A stretch of DNA of 64,000 nt, taken from the NCBI GenBank assembly GCA_010093685.1, contig MU006254.1, forward strand, positions 81,214-145,213. Direction: 5' to 3'. Below the pieces are notes generated by a model. The model worked only from the letters and a program-made list of their open reading frames with translations, was not told where the DNA came from and ran no database searches. Shown here piece after piece: positions 32,440-43,671 of the stretch. The position numbers and the translations under genes were made by a program. Source of the DNA: Ophiobolus disseminans (taxonomy: Eukaryota > Ascomycota > Dothideomycetes > Pleosporales > Phaeosphaeriaceae). How positions within the stretch are numbered: position 1 is the first letter of the stretch; each line of letters starts with the position of its first letter.

Positions 32440-33650
32440 TGAGGTTTCCCATAGACAGGCATTGCCTTCATGGAGAGAGGTGCTTGGGCCTGAGCATCCA
32501 GACACACTGACGAGTATGAGAAACTTGGCGGAAGTGCTGGACAGGCAGGGAAAGTACGAAGAGGCCGAGGCGATAAGCAGGCAAACGCTGGCGCGAAGGG
32601 AGAAGGTGCTTGGGCCTGCGCATCCAGACACGCTGACGAGCATGAACAACTTGGCGCAAGTGCTAAAAAGTCAGGGCAAGTACAAAGAGGCCGAGACAAT
32701 GAATAGGCAGACGCTGGCGCTGTACCAGATGGTGCTTGGGCTTGAGCATCCACACACGCTGATGAGTATGAGCAACTTGGCGGGAGTGCTGGACAGCCAG
32801 GGCAAGTTCGAAGAGGTCGAGGCGATGAACAGGCAAACGCTGGCGCGGAGGGAGAAGGTGCTTGGGCCTGAGCATCCACACACGCTGACGAGTATGAACA
32901 ACTTGGCGTTGGTGCTGGACAGGCAGGGCAAGTGCAAAGAGGCGGAGACGATGCACAGGCAGACGCTGGCGCGGAAGGAGAAGGTGCTTGGGCATGAGCA
33001 TCCAGACACGCTGGCGAGCATGAACAACTTGGCGCAAGTGCTGAACAGCCAGGGCAAGTACAAAGAGGCCGAGACAATGAACAGGCAGACACTGGCGCTG
33101 TACCAGACGGTGCTTGGGCTTGAGCATCCACATACGCTGACGAGTATGAGCAACTTGGCGGGAGTGCTGGACAGCCAGGGCAAGTACGAAGAGGCCGAGG
33201 CAATGAACAGGCAGACGCTGGCGCTGTACCAGACGGTGCTGGGGCCTGAGCATCCACACATGCTGACAAGTATGAGCAACTTGACGGGAGTGCTGGACAG
33301 GCAGGGCAAGTACGAAGAGGCGGAGACGATGCACAGGCAGACGCTGGCGCGGAAGGAGAAGGTGCTTGGGCATGAGCATTCAGACACGCTGGCGAGCATG
33401 AACAACTTGGCGCAAGTGCTGAACAGCCAGGGCAAGTACAGAGAGGCCGAGACAATTAACAGGCAGACGCTGGCGCTGTACCAGATGGTGCTTGGGCTTG
33501 AGCATCCACACACGCTGATGAGTATGAGCAACTTGGCGGGAGTGCTGGATAGCCAGGGCAAGTACGAAGAGGCCGAGGCAATGAACAGGCAGTCGCTGGC
33601 GCTGTACCAGACAGTGCTGGGGCCTGAGCATCCACACACGCTGACGAGCG
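32440..33650 (+). repeat. 126-bp tandem array encoding TPRs
   Basis: About ten units of 126 bp (42 codons). Units three apart are more alike than neighbours: the stretch near 32975-33075 recurs almost unchanged at about 33350-33450, a higher-order period near 378 bp. Confidence 0.85.
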
Positions 33651-33946
33651 TATACTGTCTTGCCCATCACCTCACACATCGGCATCGCTACAAAGAATCC
33701 CTTGTCCTGTACGATAGGGCATCGGCTGGGTACAAAGCTGTCCTTGGGAAGGATCACCCCACAACTCGTGCGTGTCACCAGCATTACGCCGACGCGCTTG
33801 CAAAGCAGGGGCAGGGTCAGCCTGTCATCTCTCCTACGACAGCAGATGGCAGTGCAAGTGCACGCATAGGCAAAGGGAAAGGGTCGAAGCTGCTGCGAGG
33901 ACTAGCAAAGATGGGTATAAGAAGCTCACAGCCGTTTGCGAGATGA

Positions 33947-34807
33947 GGACGAAAGGTTCTGTAGATATATTTGTACTAATAACTCTAAGTCACATTTGTG
34001 TCCCTGCAGAACTGCATAGAAGCCTCTGTCCCTATTAATATCTGCTCCACAAACGGGCGTGCGTGGAAGATAGTGCGGCGTTGTGCGTGTATTCAAGCTC
34101 GAGCGAGTCATGCTTGGACCTAAGCTCCACCTAAGCTAACGTTACAAGCTAATATTTGAATATCCATAGAGCAGATTGAGCATCTAGCCAGCCACCGGGG
34201 AAACAGCCTTGTTTTGCGATGAGCTGTGTTCGTGGAAAAGGTCTATGTCGTAGTCGACGATCGACCTCAACCGGTGCTCCGCATCTAGCACTTAAGTTAG
34301 TAATCAGAATCCGTGTTAGACCTGCACTTCCGGCCTGTTTGTCAGCCGTAGCCTAAGCAGCCGTTGTCGCCAAGCTTCGATACCCTACAGACCAAGACAA
34401 GCCACAGGTCGCGCAGAGACTGGTTGGCAATGTCATCGCGCCATACAATCGCGTTGCTAATGCGCTATCTGAATGCTAGCACATTGCACGCAAGCTGCAC
34501 TAATCGTCCTCCACAACACTGTTGTATGCAGTCAGAAGTTTCCTCGCTTTTGACTAGATAGCCAGCAAGTCACTAATAACATAACATAAATCTGAAAATA
34601 GTAACAAAAGATAACACACCGCTCAGCAGAAGACAGTAGAAGAATCTACCTGGTGTATGATCGTGACGGATCACGTGCAGTAAGTATATGGCACCACAAT
34701 CAGATCCTTGGCATCGGCAGTTGAAACAAGACCCCACCTTCTGCCGGTTGTGAATCCAAATTTGACATCTCCAGCCGACTGCTCCACTGCACCAGGACAA
34801 CAACTTA
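33947..34807. other. Intergenic, no gene seen
   Basis: No domain, no repeat end and no convincing frame. Confidence 0.45.
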
Positions 34808-35242
34808 ATGACAACAATCAAAGATGCGATGGATCTGTTCGAGGCCGATTTTCAAAAGGCGAGTTATACGCTGACATCTACTACCACCACATCTGACGTT
34901 GCATAGGCCCTCTGTGGGAGCGTCACCGGCCTATTTGGCGGAACTATGCGCACATTCCTAAACACTGAGAACCTTTCGCCATATTACCGCTTGAAAGCTT
35001 ACATAGTTCTAAGCGCGGCTGATGAGGAGAACAAATATGAAGAAAACTTGGTAGCAACGCGATATTGGCTTAAGAAGGCCACGGAAGCTTTAGAGGAAAC
35101 GAAGCGCGTCTACATACACGACCCTGATGACACAAAGCTGTTGCAGACCACGGCAAACACGATCGAGGAGGAGAATAAAGCTCTCCAAATGCGGGAAAAA
35201 GCCTTTTATAGTGATGACGACAGCGATGAGGCTGGATACTAG
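34808..35242 (+). pseudogene. Hypothetical helical protein with one stop
   Basis: From ATG 34808 the frame reads MTTIKDAMDLFEADFQKASY and, after a TAG at 34904-34906, continues in the same frame to a stop at 35242. The second part is NTENLSPYYRLKAYIVLSAA, then KYEENLVATRYWLKKATEAL and an acidic tail DDDSDEAGY. Composition and helix pattern look like a genuine small protein, but I do not recognise the family. The 98-aa part after the stop could also be translated from its own ATG at 34946. No intron that removes the TAG is obvious. Confidence 0.5.
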
Positions 35243-35522
35243 AGAGGACCCAAGGCGAGACGTACTTCAAGCTCCTAGGCAATTATGATTCTTGGTTCTT
35301 AAACTATTGTGTCGTGCTTCAATGAGAGGAGAGTCCATTTTCAGGAGGCCTACTTTATCTACGAGAAATCTCTATTCCGCCGACTGTGGCGCAACCCACA
35401 CGCTGCTACGAAGCATAGAAAAGCTTGGACATTCGTTCCTCCATACCCCAGATTTGTAACACCAATCCTGTCATTCTCGTCTGAACTCTAAGGGAACAGG
35501 AGAGGCCGAAGCCTGCCTTTGA
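35243..35522. other. Intergenic, 5' side of the BTB pseudogene
   Basis: The true start of the following BTB gene should lie here, but a TGA at 35520-35522 closes its frame and no alternative exon is clear. Confidence 0.4.
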
Positions 35523-36509
35523 AATCCCATAGCTGCAAACGGCAACGTGTACCTGCTAGTCGGCCCAGACTCAAAGCGTCTTCGGATCTCTTCACAGATC
35601 CTGCGCAACGCCTCAACATACTTCACTATCCTATTTGGACTAAACTTCGCCGAAGGCCAAAACCTAAGCAGCAGCGACCCAAAAGAAGTCCTAATGCTGG
35701 ATGACAACGCACGTGCCATGGAAATGATCTGCAACATCATACAATTGCGAAACAATGCAGTGCCGCTGAGTCTAGCTCTAGAAGAAGTTTTCAAAGTCGC
35801 TGTTGCAACAGACAAATTCGACTGCACCTCAGCTGTGAAGCTCGCGAGCATTTCTTGACTCAAGACGAGTGGGACGGAGGTGCAAGTAGTTTCGAAACTG
35901 GCGCATCTCATGGGCGCGGCGTACATACTCGATAACAACGATGCATTCAGTGAGATTACGCTGGCGATGATGATGCGACATAAGGAGTCTTACCTCCCGC
36001 TTGCAGAGCACTTGCTCAATTTTGTGCCGTGTGAAGTAATGTGTACGTAGTGCAGGAGAGCAAACATGGGGAACAATATCTAACCTTCGCTAGTTATACT
36101 CGAAGAGCGACGCAGCAAGCTACGCGTCACGATACTCCAAATACTCTACGACACCGCTACAGACGCAGGCCTGGAAATCGACAGCAGAAAGTGCATATGC
36201 GCGTAGTCGGGACGTCACCTCCTCGCACACACAGAGCTCCTAAACGAATACAATCTTCAGCTAAGGTTCATCCCGGATATAACGGTGGCGCAGGTCATCG
36301 AGAGAATAGGGCATATGCATGATCCGGTTGTGCCGCAACCGTGGGAGCCGTGTGGGTATCGCTGGCATTTGCACCCCAAGTATAGGGCTAGCCGCGAAGG
36401 ATGGCTAAAGGATAAATTGGCGAAGGAAGGCGGGCTTTGTATAGATTGTGTGAGGTCGTGCGACAAGGAAGTAAAAGCAGAATGCAGAAAGAAACACGAA
36501 GTGCAGTAG
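35523..36509 (+). pseudogene. BTB-domain protein, broken
   Basis: The frame reads GNVYLLVGPDSKRLRISSQI, RNASTYFTILFGLNFAEGQN, EVLMLDDNARAMEMICNIIQ and VAVATDKFDCTSAVKLA, a BTB domain of a kind common in Pleosporales. An in-frame TGA (35856-35858, probably from TGG) interrupts it. The same frame continues LKTSGTEVQVVSKLAHLMGA to a 51-nt intron (36043-36093; GTACGT, CTAAC, CGCTAG). After it the frame keeps going through a TAG (36204-36206) to RIGHMHDPVVPQPWEPCGY and a Cys-containing end (GLCIDCVRSCDKEVKAEC) stopping at 36507-36509. The start is not found. Protein-interaction role is inferred from the domain; it is inactive as read. Confidence 0.78.
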
Positions 36510-36964
36510 AAGAAAGTAGGGGGTAATGCTGCTGGTGTGAAGATGTGCAAAACTAGCTGGCGGGATTTAGTGATACGAAGTAGCCGCTATGCTCGAACAA
36601 TCGCGTTCGCCTGTACATATCAGCAGAATACGAGAAACTACAAATACGTTCACCTCCCCGAGTGCGTTCCGATCGGGCTGAATTTGGGCTTAAGATAGGC
36701 TTGAGGGAGGCAGGCGTTGGAGGGGGTTTGATGCAGCGCGTGAAGCTCTAGAACACAGCCGTAGAGAAACGCCCACACAAGCTTTTTGTATGTCTCTGAT
36801 TACATCTCTAGATCATACAGACCTAGCGTCTGCGCTGTACAGTTGGCATGGCCTTAGCGAGTAACGAACCTTGTATATGTGTATCCGAGCCCGTCTTAAG
36901 GTCCAGCCTGCCTAGTTAACCTCGTTGTACCTCTCCATCTCATCGTTGGTGCCTGCGAGGAACC
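36510..36964. other. Intergenic, no gene seen
   Basis: Nothing recognised. Confidence 0.45.
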
Positions 36965-37640
36965 ATACGCGCGCTTTCCAAATCCTGCTGGCGGTGTCGA
37001 AGCTCCCGCGACAGTCCGCGACCTTTGTGATCTCGTGTTCTTGAATCACTCGCGGTTGTTCCAGGCTGGGATTCTGCACGCGTGAAGGCGCAGCGGCGAT
37101 AAGTCGCATTTTTGATGTACAGATGCGTAAAGGCGACGAGACGAAGATTGGGCTTTGGTACTCGGCGAGGACGCTGTTTTGATGATGAAGCTGCTTCCGC
37201 GCAAGCGAGTCAGCGCCTATGTCTGAATGCCTCGACTGCTTCCGCGCCCACCTAGGGTTCTCTCCTCTCCATCCAAGCTTATTGTGCCATTGCTCAGCAC
37301 CTTTGACGAGTAAACAGGATGTATCAGCAGCCTTCGTGCTCTGCAATAAGCTCACAACCTCAATCTAAGAAAAGGAAGAGACGCATACGAAGCCGCGTCG
37401 CGTCCAACAAGCCTGCGTGCTGGTAGCCAAGGGCAGGCGCGGAACGGGCGGTTTTATGCTGCGGGCGTCGGTGGTGGGTTGAGTGGTGCAGACAGCGGGC
37501 TGGCTTTCTCCGTAATCAAAGTGATGGGTAGGAGGACGCGCAGGGTTTGCTCCGTGAGAGGCAGGCGAGGAGTGCTGTGGTCGTGTTTGAGACTGCTAAC
37601 CTGCGGAGAGTCGCGCTGCAGGGATTGCGAAGTTGATCTG
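36965..37640 (-). repeat. Long inverted repeat, arm 1 (unknown family)
   Basis: About 670 bp here match the reverse complement of 47333-47985 at roughly 75-80 percent by eye, with small indels. Matching landmarks include TTAGATTGAGGTTGTGAGCT and TGATACATCCTGTTTACTCG. Frames on the matching strand share motifs such as LPLTEQTLRVL against LPLTEEDLRVL, so the copies may derive from a coding element. No terminal repeats or target duplications were found. Confidence 0.75.
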
Positions 37641-38735
37641 CGCAATCGCTTTGGTGGTGTAGGCGGATTGAGGGAGAGCGCAAGGTTAGCAGCAAGAAGC
37701 AGGTGCGCTTTGCGTTATTGGTAATAAGGAACTTCGCATATTGCGACTCGAGTCACTTCTGCCTCGTTGAGTTGCGAGGCGTCTGATCGTGGCCTTCAGA
37801 ACGCTTTCGCTTCATCAGATCAAGTTTGGGTGTGGTTGTAGGGGCGTGAAGACGTGCGGGTGCGCTGATGAATGTGTGTTTGGTGGCTGTTGACACCTGC
37901 TCCAAGCCGAAAACAAAGGCACGGGCTTTTACCAATACGGTAGGGCAACGCCGGCTGTGCCGAGGTAGCCCACAACACCCCGATTGAAGGTCAGCAACTT
38001 CCGACATCCTGCGATTGTTCAACGAGCTCAAAACACATTCCTTCTTGTGTAAATACAGCTTGACAACAATTCGACGATCAAGACGTTTACCTAGCTGACT
38101 TCGTCATGAGACCGCTGCTATAGGATCGCTATACACATTGCTGCACTTGGCAAGTGCCCGCGCCCGCCTTGACCAGCACTCGCTAACCGTCCTCTGTCCT
38201 CCAGATCGTCCCCGTGTCGCGCTGGTTGGCCTTGGCAGTGTGGGGTAAGTTGGGCGGAAGGAGCTTTGGCTAGCACTTGCGCCTAACACGAGAAGCAGAA
38301 AGTCCCAGCTAGCTATCGAGCACTGCTATCGCAACGCTGAGCGGTCGCCAGAAGCGTGAGTATTTTGGGCGCGCAGTACCGGCATTCGTGTCCGCTTTCT
38401 CCGGACTGACCAACCTCACACACTTCAAGGTCTCATGTCCAGGCTTTGCCACCGCGCCACAAAACTGCCGTTCCGTAGTAAACTACGCACTCATCTCTCT
38501 CTGCATCGCCGTCGAGCATGCGCCCCTGCATAGCCTCATCTCACTCTCCCTACCCCCTGACCACCCAGGCGGACTGGAACCCCCGTGACATCACTCCAGC
38601 GGACATTGAATAGACGATCGGAAAGCATTAGCGAACAGATATTCGCCGAGCATTTTTCTTCTCTTCCAGCTGGGAGCGAGAGTGACTCATCTCTCGATTA
38701 CAACGGACCACACGAAGTGGGCTCCATATAGTCTG
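37641..38735. other. Intergenic, no gene supported
   Basis: Several short frames of low quality; none with a domain or splice structure. Confidence 0.45.
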
Positions 38736-38884
38736 GTAACATGCCTCCCTGCGTGGCGGAAATCCTGGTGGGCCGGAATCAACCAATCTTTTTGCGAGAA
38801 TCACAGAATTTCTTATAATCCTCGCAGGTTAATTGGTTGATTCCGGCCCACCAGGATTTCCGCCACGCAGAGAGGCATGTTACC
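38736..38884. mobile_element. Palindromic MITE (foldback), 149 bp
   Basis: The first about 53 bases (GGTAACATGCCTCCCTGCGT...) and the reverse complement of the last about 53 differ at one position, leaving a loop of only about 43 bases. If the ends are taken at TA|ACATG...CATGT|TA, a TA target duplication is present, as for Tc1/mariner MITEs. No coding capacity. It would form a strong hairpin as DNA or RNA. Confidence 0.82.
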
Positions 38885-39247
38885 CGGCTTGTATAAATAC
38901 GTCCCAGTCTTAGAGGCGACGCCCGTCCGAAAAGCTCAAGGTTGCATTAAAGAAGCTGGGCACACCACATGTGACGAGCTGACTGCTCCTGCTATGGACA
39001 GTACTGCTACGTTAAAGCAACCGGAGAACGGTTGCCGCATGAATAACTGCCCTTCTCTCAGAATGGACACTGCATCAAACAACTTTAATGGAAGAATGCA
39101 CTCAACGCGTAATGAGCTAGTCCAGCACAATTTGATCAGACTCAGCGAGACACATCCTGGTGACAACCAAATACCACAGTAGCACGGATTTCGCGCAATA
39201 AAACGAAGTAATATTCCACAACGCCAACACCTCGAGCAGGCCTTTCC
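38885..39247. other. Intergenic 5' of the acetyltransferase pseudogene
   Basis: A 101-aa frame starts inside the right arm of the palindromic MITE and has no recognisable domain; it is not called. Missing N-terminal sequence of the next gene may lie here. Confidence 0.35.
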
Positions 39248-40353
39248 ATGAGTACTGTAAACGTGTCTAAGAGCATTAAACGAGCAGCCACGACAGAGCT
39301 AACGCGGACTGAGTGTGATAAAACAAGACCTAAATGCAAAGACTGCAAACGTGGTGGTCTTCGTTGCGAAAGCTGTGTAAACACAACGCTATTGCCGAAG
39401 ATGACGGTCGCACAAGCCCGGAAGCAAGTGCCTACTGTTAATATCATGCAAAATAGCCAATTTCGGGGCTCCGACCTTGCGCGTATACTCAACAGCGAGC
39501 CTGGGGTCAATAGCAGCCACATTATTCATGGAGATTACCATACGTCCATCGAAAGTGCAACCAGTCTCGATCGGCATAACATTTCAGAAAAACGAAATCC
39601 TCAAGCACTTGCATCAAAATGGAAACCAGCCAGGGTGACTTATTACTGCCGCGTGTATGTTATACGATTGGTCATAACAGGGATGTATCCAATAAGAACT
39701 GCCAATTAGCTTACTCCGTACCACCGCCAAGACCTCAGAAGACCCAGAAGCGGAAGATGTTGGATGGAGAGCCTTTCTTGCCCTATAATTTCCAATTGGT
39801 TGACTAGTGAACGAAATGTGCTAATTTAGTACACAGCTTCAACAACACTGGCAATGCTAGTAGCAGAATAGTGGAAATTGCGCAGGGCTGCTTCAAGGAG
39901 ATAGTCGAAGCACGGTGGATTCAGTCTCGATACGAAGAAAGCCCTGTCAGCAGTCATGTTAGTGTTCTTGTTGCCACACCTTTTCACTGTGACTATGGCT
40001 ACAATATCTCTATCGATGACAATGTCATCATCGGACCTAATTGCCAACTCCTCGATTCTACCAAGATTACTATTGGAAAGGACACCAAGATAGGCGCTCG
40101 CGTTATTATCACGACACTGGAAAGGCCGAAAGATCCAAAAACTTTAAAGGGGGCTTGCGGCACCAAAGTTGCTAAAGGTATATACATTGGGGCAAGCGTC
40201 TGTATTGGTGACAGCTGCATTGTTGAAGCTAGAGTGCGTATTAGTAATGATGTCATCATCTGCTCTAGGTCTATTGTCGTTCATGATATATTACCAGACT
40301 GTATCGCCCGTGGTAATCCAGCTAATATGCACAAGGCCTACCCGAAGCTCTAA
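39248..40353 (+). pseudogene. Maltose-type O-acetyltransferase with Zn2Cys6 remnant, broken
   Basis: The first part holds half of a Zn2Cys6 cluster (ECDKTRPKCKDCKRGGLRCE); the leading CxxC half is gone. After a frameshift the maltose-acetyltransferase N-terminal (Mac) motif appears (KRKMLDGEPFLPYNFQLVD). Two consecutive stops, TAG TGA (39805-39810), follow. In the same frame comes a left-handed beta-helix hexapeptide domain: NISIDDNVIIGPNCQLLD, ITIGKDTKIGARVIITTLER, GIYIGASVCIGDSCIVEARV and the end ILPDCIARGNPANMHKAY. Enzymes of this class move acetyl from acetyl-CoA to sugar hydroxyls. A fusion of Zn2Cys6 and Mac/hexapeptide regions is known in fungi as far as I recall. This copy is non-functional. 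Confidence 0.8.
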
Positions 40354-40546
40354 TTCTGTCATATCAAATCCTTGGAAGAGGATTAAGAGTCTTGGAAAGC
40401 TTATGGACGGTGCTTGCTTAATTTACTTTCCGCCACCTTTTACGTTTTTGGCTCGCTTAGTCTCTTAAAATTAACTTTTGTTCCGAACTATCAATGGAGA
40501 ATCGAGTTACTACTTATTCAGCTACGACGGCGTGATCTAATGCGAC

Positions 40547-42223
40547 CTATATTATGGTGAATGAAATTGTTGACGAGTTCTCTATTGTGCATTGACCCGT
40601 TGCCTCCCTATGCATGATTCCATGAACGTACGCCTCCCCAACAAGTTTGAATCTCCTTTTCGAGGGGCTTGAACGCGCGTCTTGTCTCAACACGAACGGT
40701 ATGGCTCCACCAGCGAGAACACATACCAGATCGCCAGCCTGCAACAAGGCAGGACCAAGGCCTAAGTAGCCTTTCGAGGTGTGAAATAACCTTCTGCCGC
40801 CACAAGCAGAGTGGGCTGCCAGAAGAAAGCGATCAGCATTGCCGGATGTATGACAAAGTGATCGAGGTGGACGGCGTGCTGTAACATGTCGCATACTGGC
40901 CCAGAAAGCATCAAAGTCGGCCAAATGCTGTGTCATGTCTTTGTCTTCGACTATCATCCCGTACCAATCTTTGTTTGCTATCAAGGTAAGACAGGCCACT
41001 TGATCGGGGGCCTCGCCGGTCGGGTAAGCCGTAAGATCGAGAAATAATTGGTTCAGCACTTGCGCTAGCGTCGCCCTAAGGTGGACAACGCTGTCGGATC
41101 TTGCCATAACTCGTCTTTCCTTAGTGATGATATCGAACTCAATACCAGTGACACGCAGAAACTGTTCCCAATTGCCCGTCCAGCTGATGGAACATGGCGG
41201 AAGATTCCGGCAGGCGTCGTACCCCTTGAGGCCTGAACCAAGTGGCGCCAGAGTGTGGGCGGTACAGATATGCCATTTTGGGATCCAGGTTGAGCTACAG
41301 AGGGCAGATCCATGCTGAACTGCCGAAAGTAGGTCAAGTGTTTGCATCTTTTCAAAAGCCCCTCTAGCAAATCTTCGGTACACCGCTCGCGTGCGTCCAT
41401 AGCATTCTGAAAACTCGTCCGCAATAGTATCCACAGTCGCAAATGCTGAGAGGGCAACTATGCGATCTTTTTGGACAGTACAATCGAGATTTCGGGTAAC
41501 TTGGAGCATATAGACAAAAGTCTCACGTTGGTGCTGATATCCGCCGATAGTCGACCATTTCCAAAACAGGTACGCGTTGTACACGTTCCACATAGAGTAA
41601 TATAGGATCGCTTGGTAGTGTCGCGTTCTTATTTGGGTAGACGCATAGCCGACCGTTTTCCAGGCAATTGTGAAGGATCCCCAGAGGACATTAGCGGAGA
41701 TAGCCATTGCTATCTCCTGGAAAACCCACAGTCGTGAGAACCATGCGCAGCTATAAAATGCAGCTACCGGGTTCCACCAGGGATCTATAGGTATTGGGGT
41801 GTCGTATTTGGGCAAGGCGAGACTCTCAATTCGATCGAATGCTTGCTCGGCTTTCCCTTCCACATCTTCCCCAAGCCATATTAGAACACGTGCCGCCTTG
41901 CTATAGATTTCTCGCATGAGCTTTAGCTGTCCTTCCTTCTCTTTCGGATCTTCCTGATTTATGCAAATAGCGTCGGTCCATATAACACGTTGGGTATGAG
42001 TATTGCGAAGACGTTTCAGGACGTCCTCCAAATTCCGCCTTATACTGAGGCTCTCTCCACCACACCGCAGGTATCTGTCATCTTTTTTACCCCACCTATA
42101 CGACAGTGCTTCATAAGAAGGTGCTGAGGCCAAGGAAACGACTTTGAGACAACACTCCACAGTCGAAGTCCTATCTTGACTCGGTTCGATCTCCATTAAT
42201 CTTATGGTCTTTTCGTTAGACAA
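40547..42223 (-). CDS. HET-domain protein, intact
   Basis: A single-exon 558-aa protein from ATG 42223. The HET domain covers roughly residues 30-175: PSYEALSYRWGKKDD, RRNLEDVLKRLR, RVIWTDAICINQEDPKEK, IYSKAARVLIWLGE and FSRLWVFQEIAMA. The C-terminal half carries the block seen in many HET proteins (GLGPALLQAGDLVCVLAGG, IPFVLR, LVGEAYVHGIM). HET proteins control heterokaryon incompatibility and cell-death responses after non-self contact; the cognate partner is unknown. No stop, frameshift or insertion is seen, unlike the two NLRs in the window. Confidence 0.92.
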   Translation of the reverse strand: MSNEKTIRLMEIEPSQDRTSTVECCLKVVSLASAPSYEALSYRWGKKDDRYLRCGGESLSIRRNLEDVLKRLRNTHTQRVIWTDAICINQEDPKEKEGQLKLMREIYSKAARVLIWLGEDVEGKAEQAFDRIESLALPKYDTPIPIDPWWNPVAAFYSCAWFSRLWVFQEIAMAISANVLWGSFTIAWKTVGYASTQIRTRHYQAILYYSMWNVYNAYLFWKWSTIGGYQHQRETFVYMLQVTRNLDCTVQKDRIVALSAFATVDTIADEFSECYGRTRAVYRRFARGAFEKMQTLDLLSAVQHGSALCSSTWIPKWHICTAHTLAPLGSGLKGYDACRNLPPCSISWTGNWEQFLRVTGIEFDIITKERRVMARSDSVVHLRATLAQVLNQLFLDLTAYPTGEAPDQVACLTLIANKDWYGMIVEDKDMTQHLADFDAFWASMRHVTARRPPRSLCHTSGNADRFLLAAHSACGGRRLFHTSKGYLGLGPALLQAGDLVCVLAGGAIPFVLRQDARSSPSKRRFKLVGEAYVHGIMHREATGQCTIENSSTISFTII

Positions 42224-43671
42224 TTGCTCATATGTATAGCTTGGATAAGCCGAGGCTCGGTCGGAAAGTTCCCTGAAGGCATCTTATTGTCGATGAAGTT
42301 AGAGACAGCACAATATGCGCAACGGCGTTGAGTAGAAGTGGGCTTACGACCTGATACCACTTTCCACTCATATTTGTGTGGTCTCTTCCTATCTGTCAAA
42401 ACAAATGGATCTTTGGACTGGGATCGTGTCTTGTGATCTGTTAAAGTTTTTATGTTAGGTAAGGCTAAAGGCTGCGGATCGACCGACCTACGACTTTTAG
42501 GGGTTGTATATGCTAAACGCCCTTTTACAGTGTCAGCAATGGTGACTAACCCCAACACTTTAACATCAAATCAAGGCTAACGAGATCCTTAACATACCTT
42601 TGTGGCATTTGACGGCTGCAATAGATGTATTTAATCTATATCTCTCGTTGGGATCGCCGGCTATTATGCAATTTACCTCTTGCAAGACGGCACTCGAGTT
42701 GGACATGATAGATCAAGGTGATGAAGATCTTTAGAAGCAAGGTTGCCCGCAGATACGCGAGATAGACAGACTTTGGGTTGGATTAGGCAGCAGCGGGGCT
42801 ACATGCAAAACCGCGCTCAATATGTGGATAAGATTGATCAGGCCCCGTTTACAACTTGACGATTAAGATTGTAACTTAGTAGTTCGCGTGCAAATATCGG
42901 CAAGACGAGGGAGTAGATGCGGACAGATGCTAGTAGCGAGCGAGCAGAGAATGAGTTTTTAGAGGCGCGCTATTGCTGCATAAGAGACGGCAGCAGGTAG
43001 GGGCTATATAAATTAGGCCGACGATTGAGGTACCGTTAGAGGGTGTGCTTGAAGGCTGAGGGCTGACATTGTTACTTTCCTTGCCGCCGATCAGCCTTAC
43101 GCAACAGTGGCAATATTCCATGAAGTTGAGCGCTCCTAGTTCGCACGCGTATTGATTTGATCACCATAAACTAAGTATAAGTTATCCGCATTGTAATTTC
43201 AGTTTACTGTAAACAATGTTTAGATTCGGTAAATCAAAAGAACGAACTAATTAAGGAGTTGATTATCGGCGCAGCCAGGCTACAACGGAGATCTCAGCTG
43301 AGCGGCTGGCGGACACGCTAGACCCCACCTCTATCGCGTCGTCCAGGTTGTGGGCGGGGCGAACTTTTCGATCAGTGGCGAATCGGCGGCGGGTGATGGC
43401 GCCCGCAAGAACAAAGTCTGTAAGCACTACAGTGGTGACCAGTATTGGTTCCACTTCGGTTGTTCTCAACGCACAGCCACTTTAACGTACGCTTGCCAAA
43501 GTAGTCTTAGCACTTTATGGGATCCGCATGTGGCTAGAAAAGTGGCAATATCCATATAGTAACTTGTGCAAAAGGCGGGCAACACGTGTGTCCTAAAAGA
43601 AACTATAAGTACAGTAGATGCTTCACATATTTAATGACACAAATTATCATTTCTCGTAGATAATTTTTACC
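42224..43671. other. Intergenic between two HET genes
   Basis: A 118-aa minus-strand frame (42202-42558) has KYEWKVVSGRKPTSTQRRC and a CxxC pair (CAYC) that could be the tail of a decayed transposase, but the match is too weak to call. The remainder, including the AT-rich stretch near 43150-43260, shows nothing recognisable. Confidence 0.35.

Larger units (their letters stand above)
30315..33946 (+). pseudogene. HET-NB-ARC-TPR NLR-like protein, two stops
   Basis: Starts at ATG 30315 (MRLLKRLPG). HET domain: PLYAILSHTWTAGQEI, QYFWVNTCCIDKATSDELS, WFTRGWTLQELLAPASVEFF and DKIYCLLGIFSVFLPLIYGE. A 65-nt intron (31090-31154; GTGCGT, CTAAC, CGCAG) joins DLPT to LLLLPFPRNELFVGRE. NB-ARC: P-loop IHGLGGCGKSALVLEFAY, WLMIVDNADD (Walker B) and GAVLFTTRSRKVA. 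From about 32440 some ten 42-residue TPR units of kinesin-light-chain type follow (LGPEHPDTLTSMNNLA). Proteins of this plan act as signal-dependent cell-death or immune switches in fungi. In-frame TAG (31355-31357, expected Trp) and TAA (31808-31810, expected Gln) disrupt the NB-ARC; both fit CpA-to-TpA. The frame is otherwise perfect over 3.6 kb, so death was recent. Confidence 0.93.

Noticed and set aside
32364..33639. Long minus-strand frames (up to 363 aa, Cys/Ser/Pro-rich repeats)
   Set aside because: They are antisense to the 126-bp TPR array; a repeat with a period divisible by three keeps all frames open.
38877..39182. A 101-aa plus-strand frame
   Set aside because: It starts in the arm of the palindromic MITE and has no recognisable domain.
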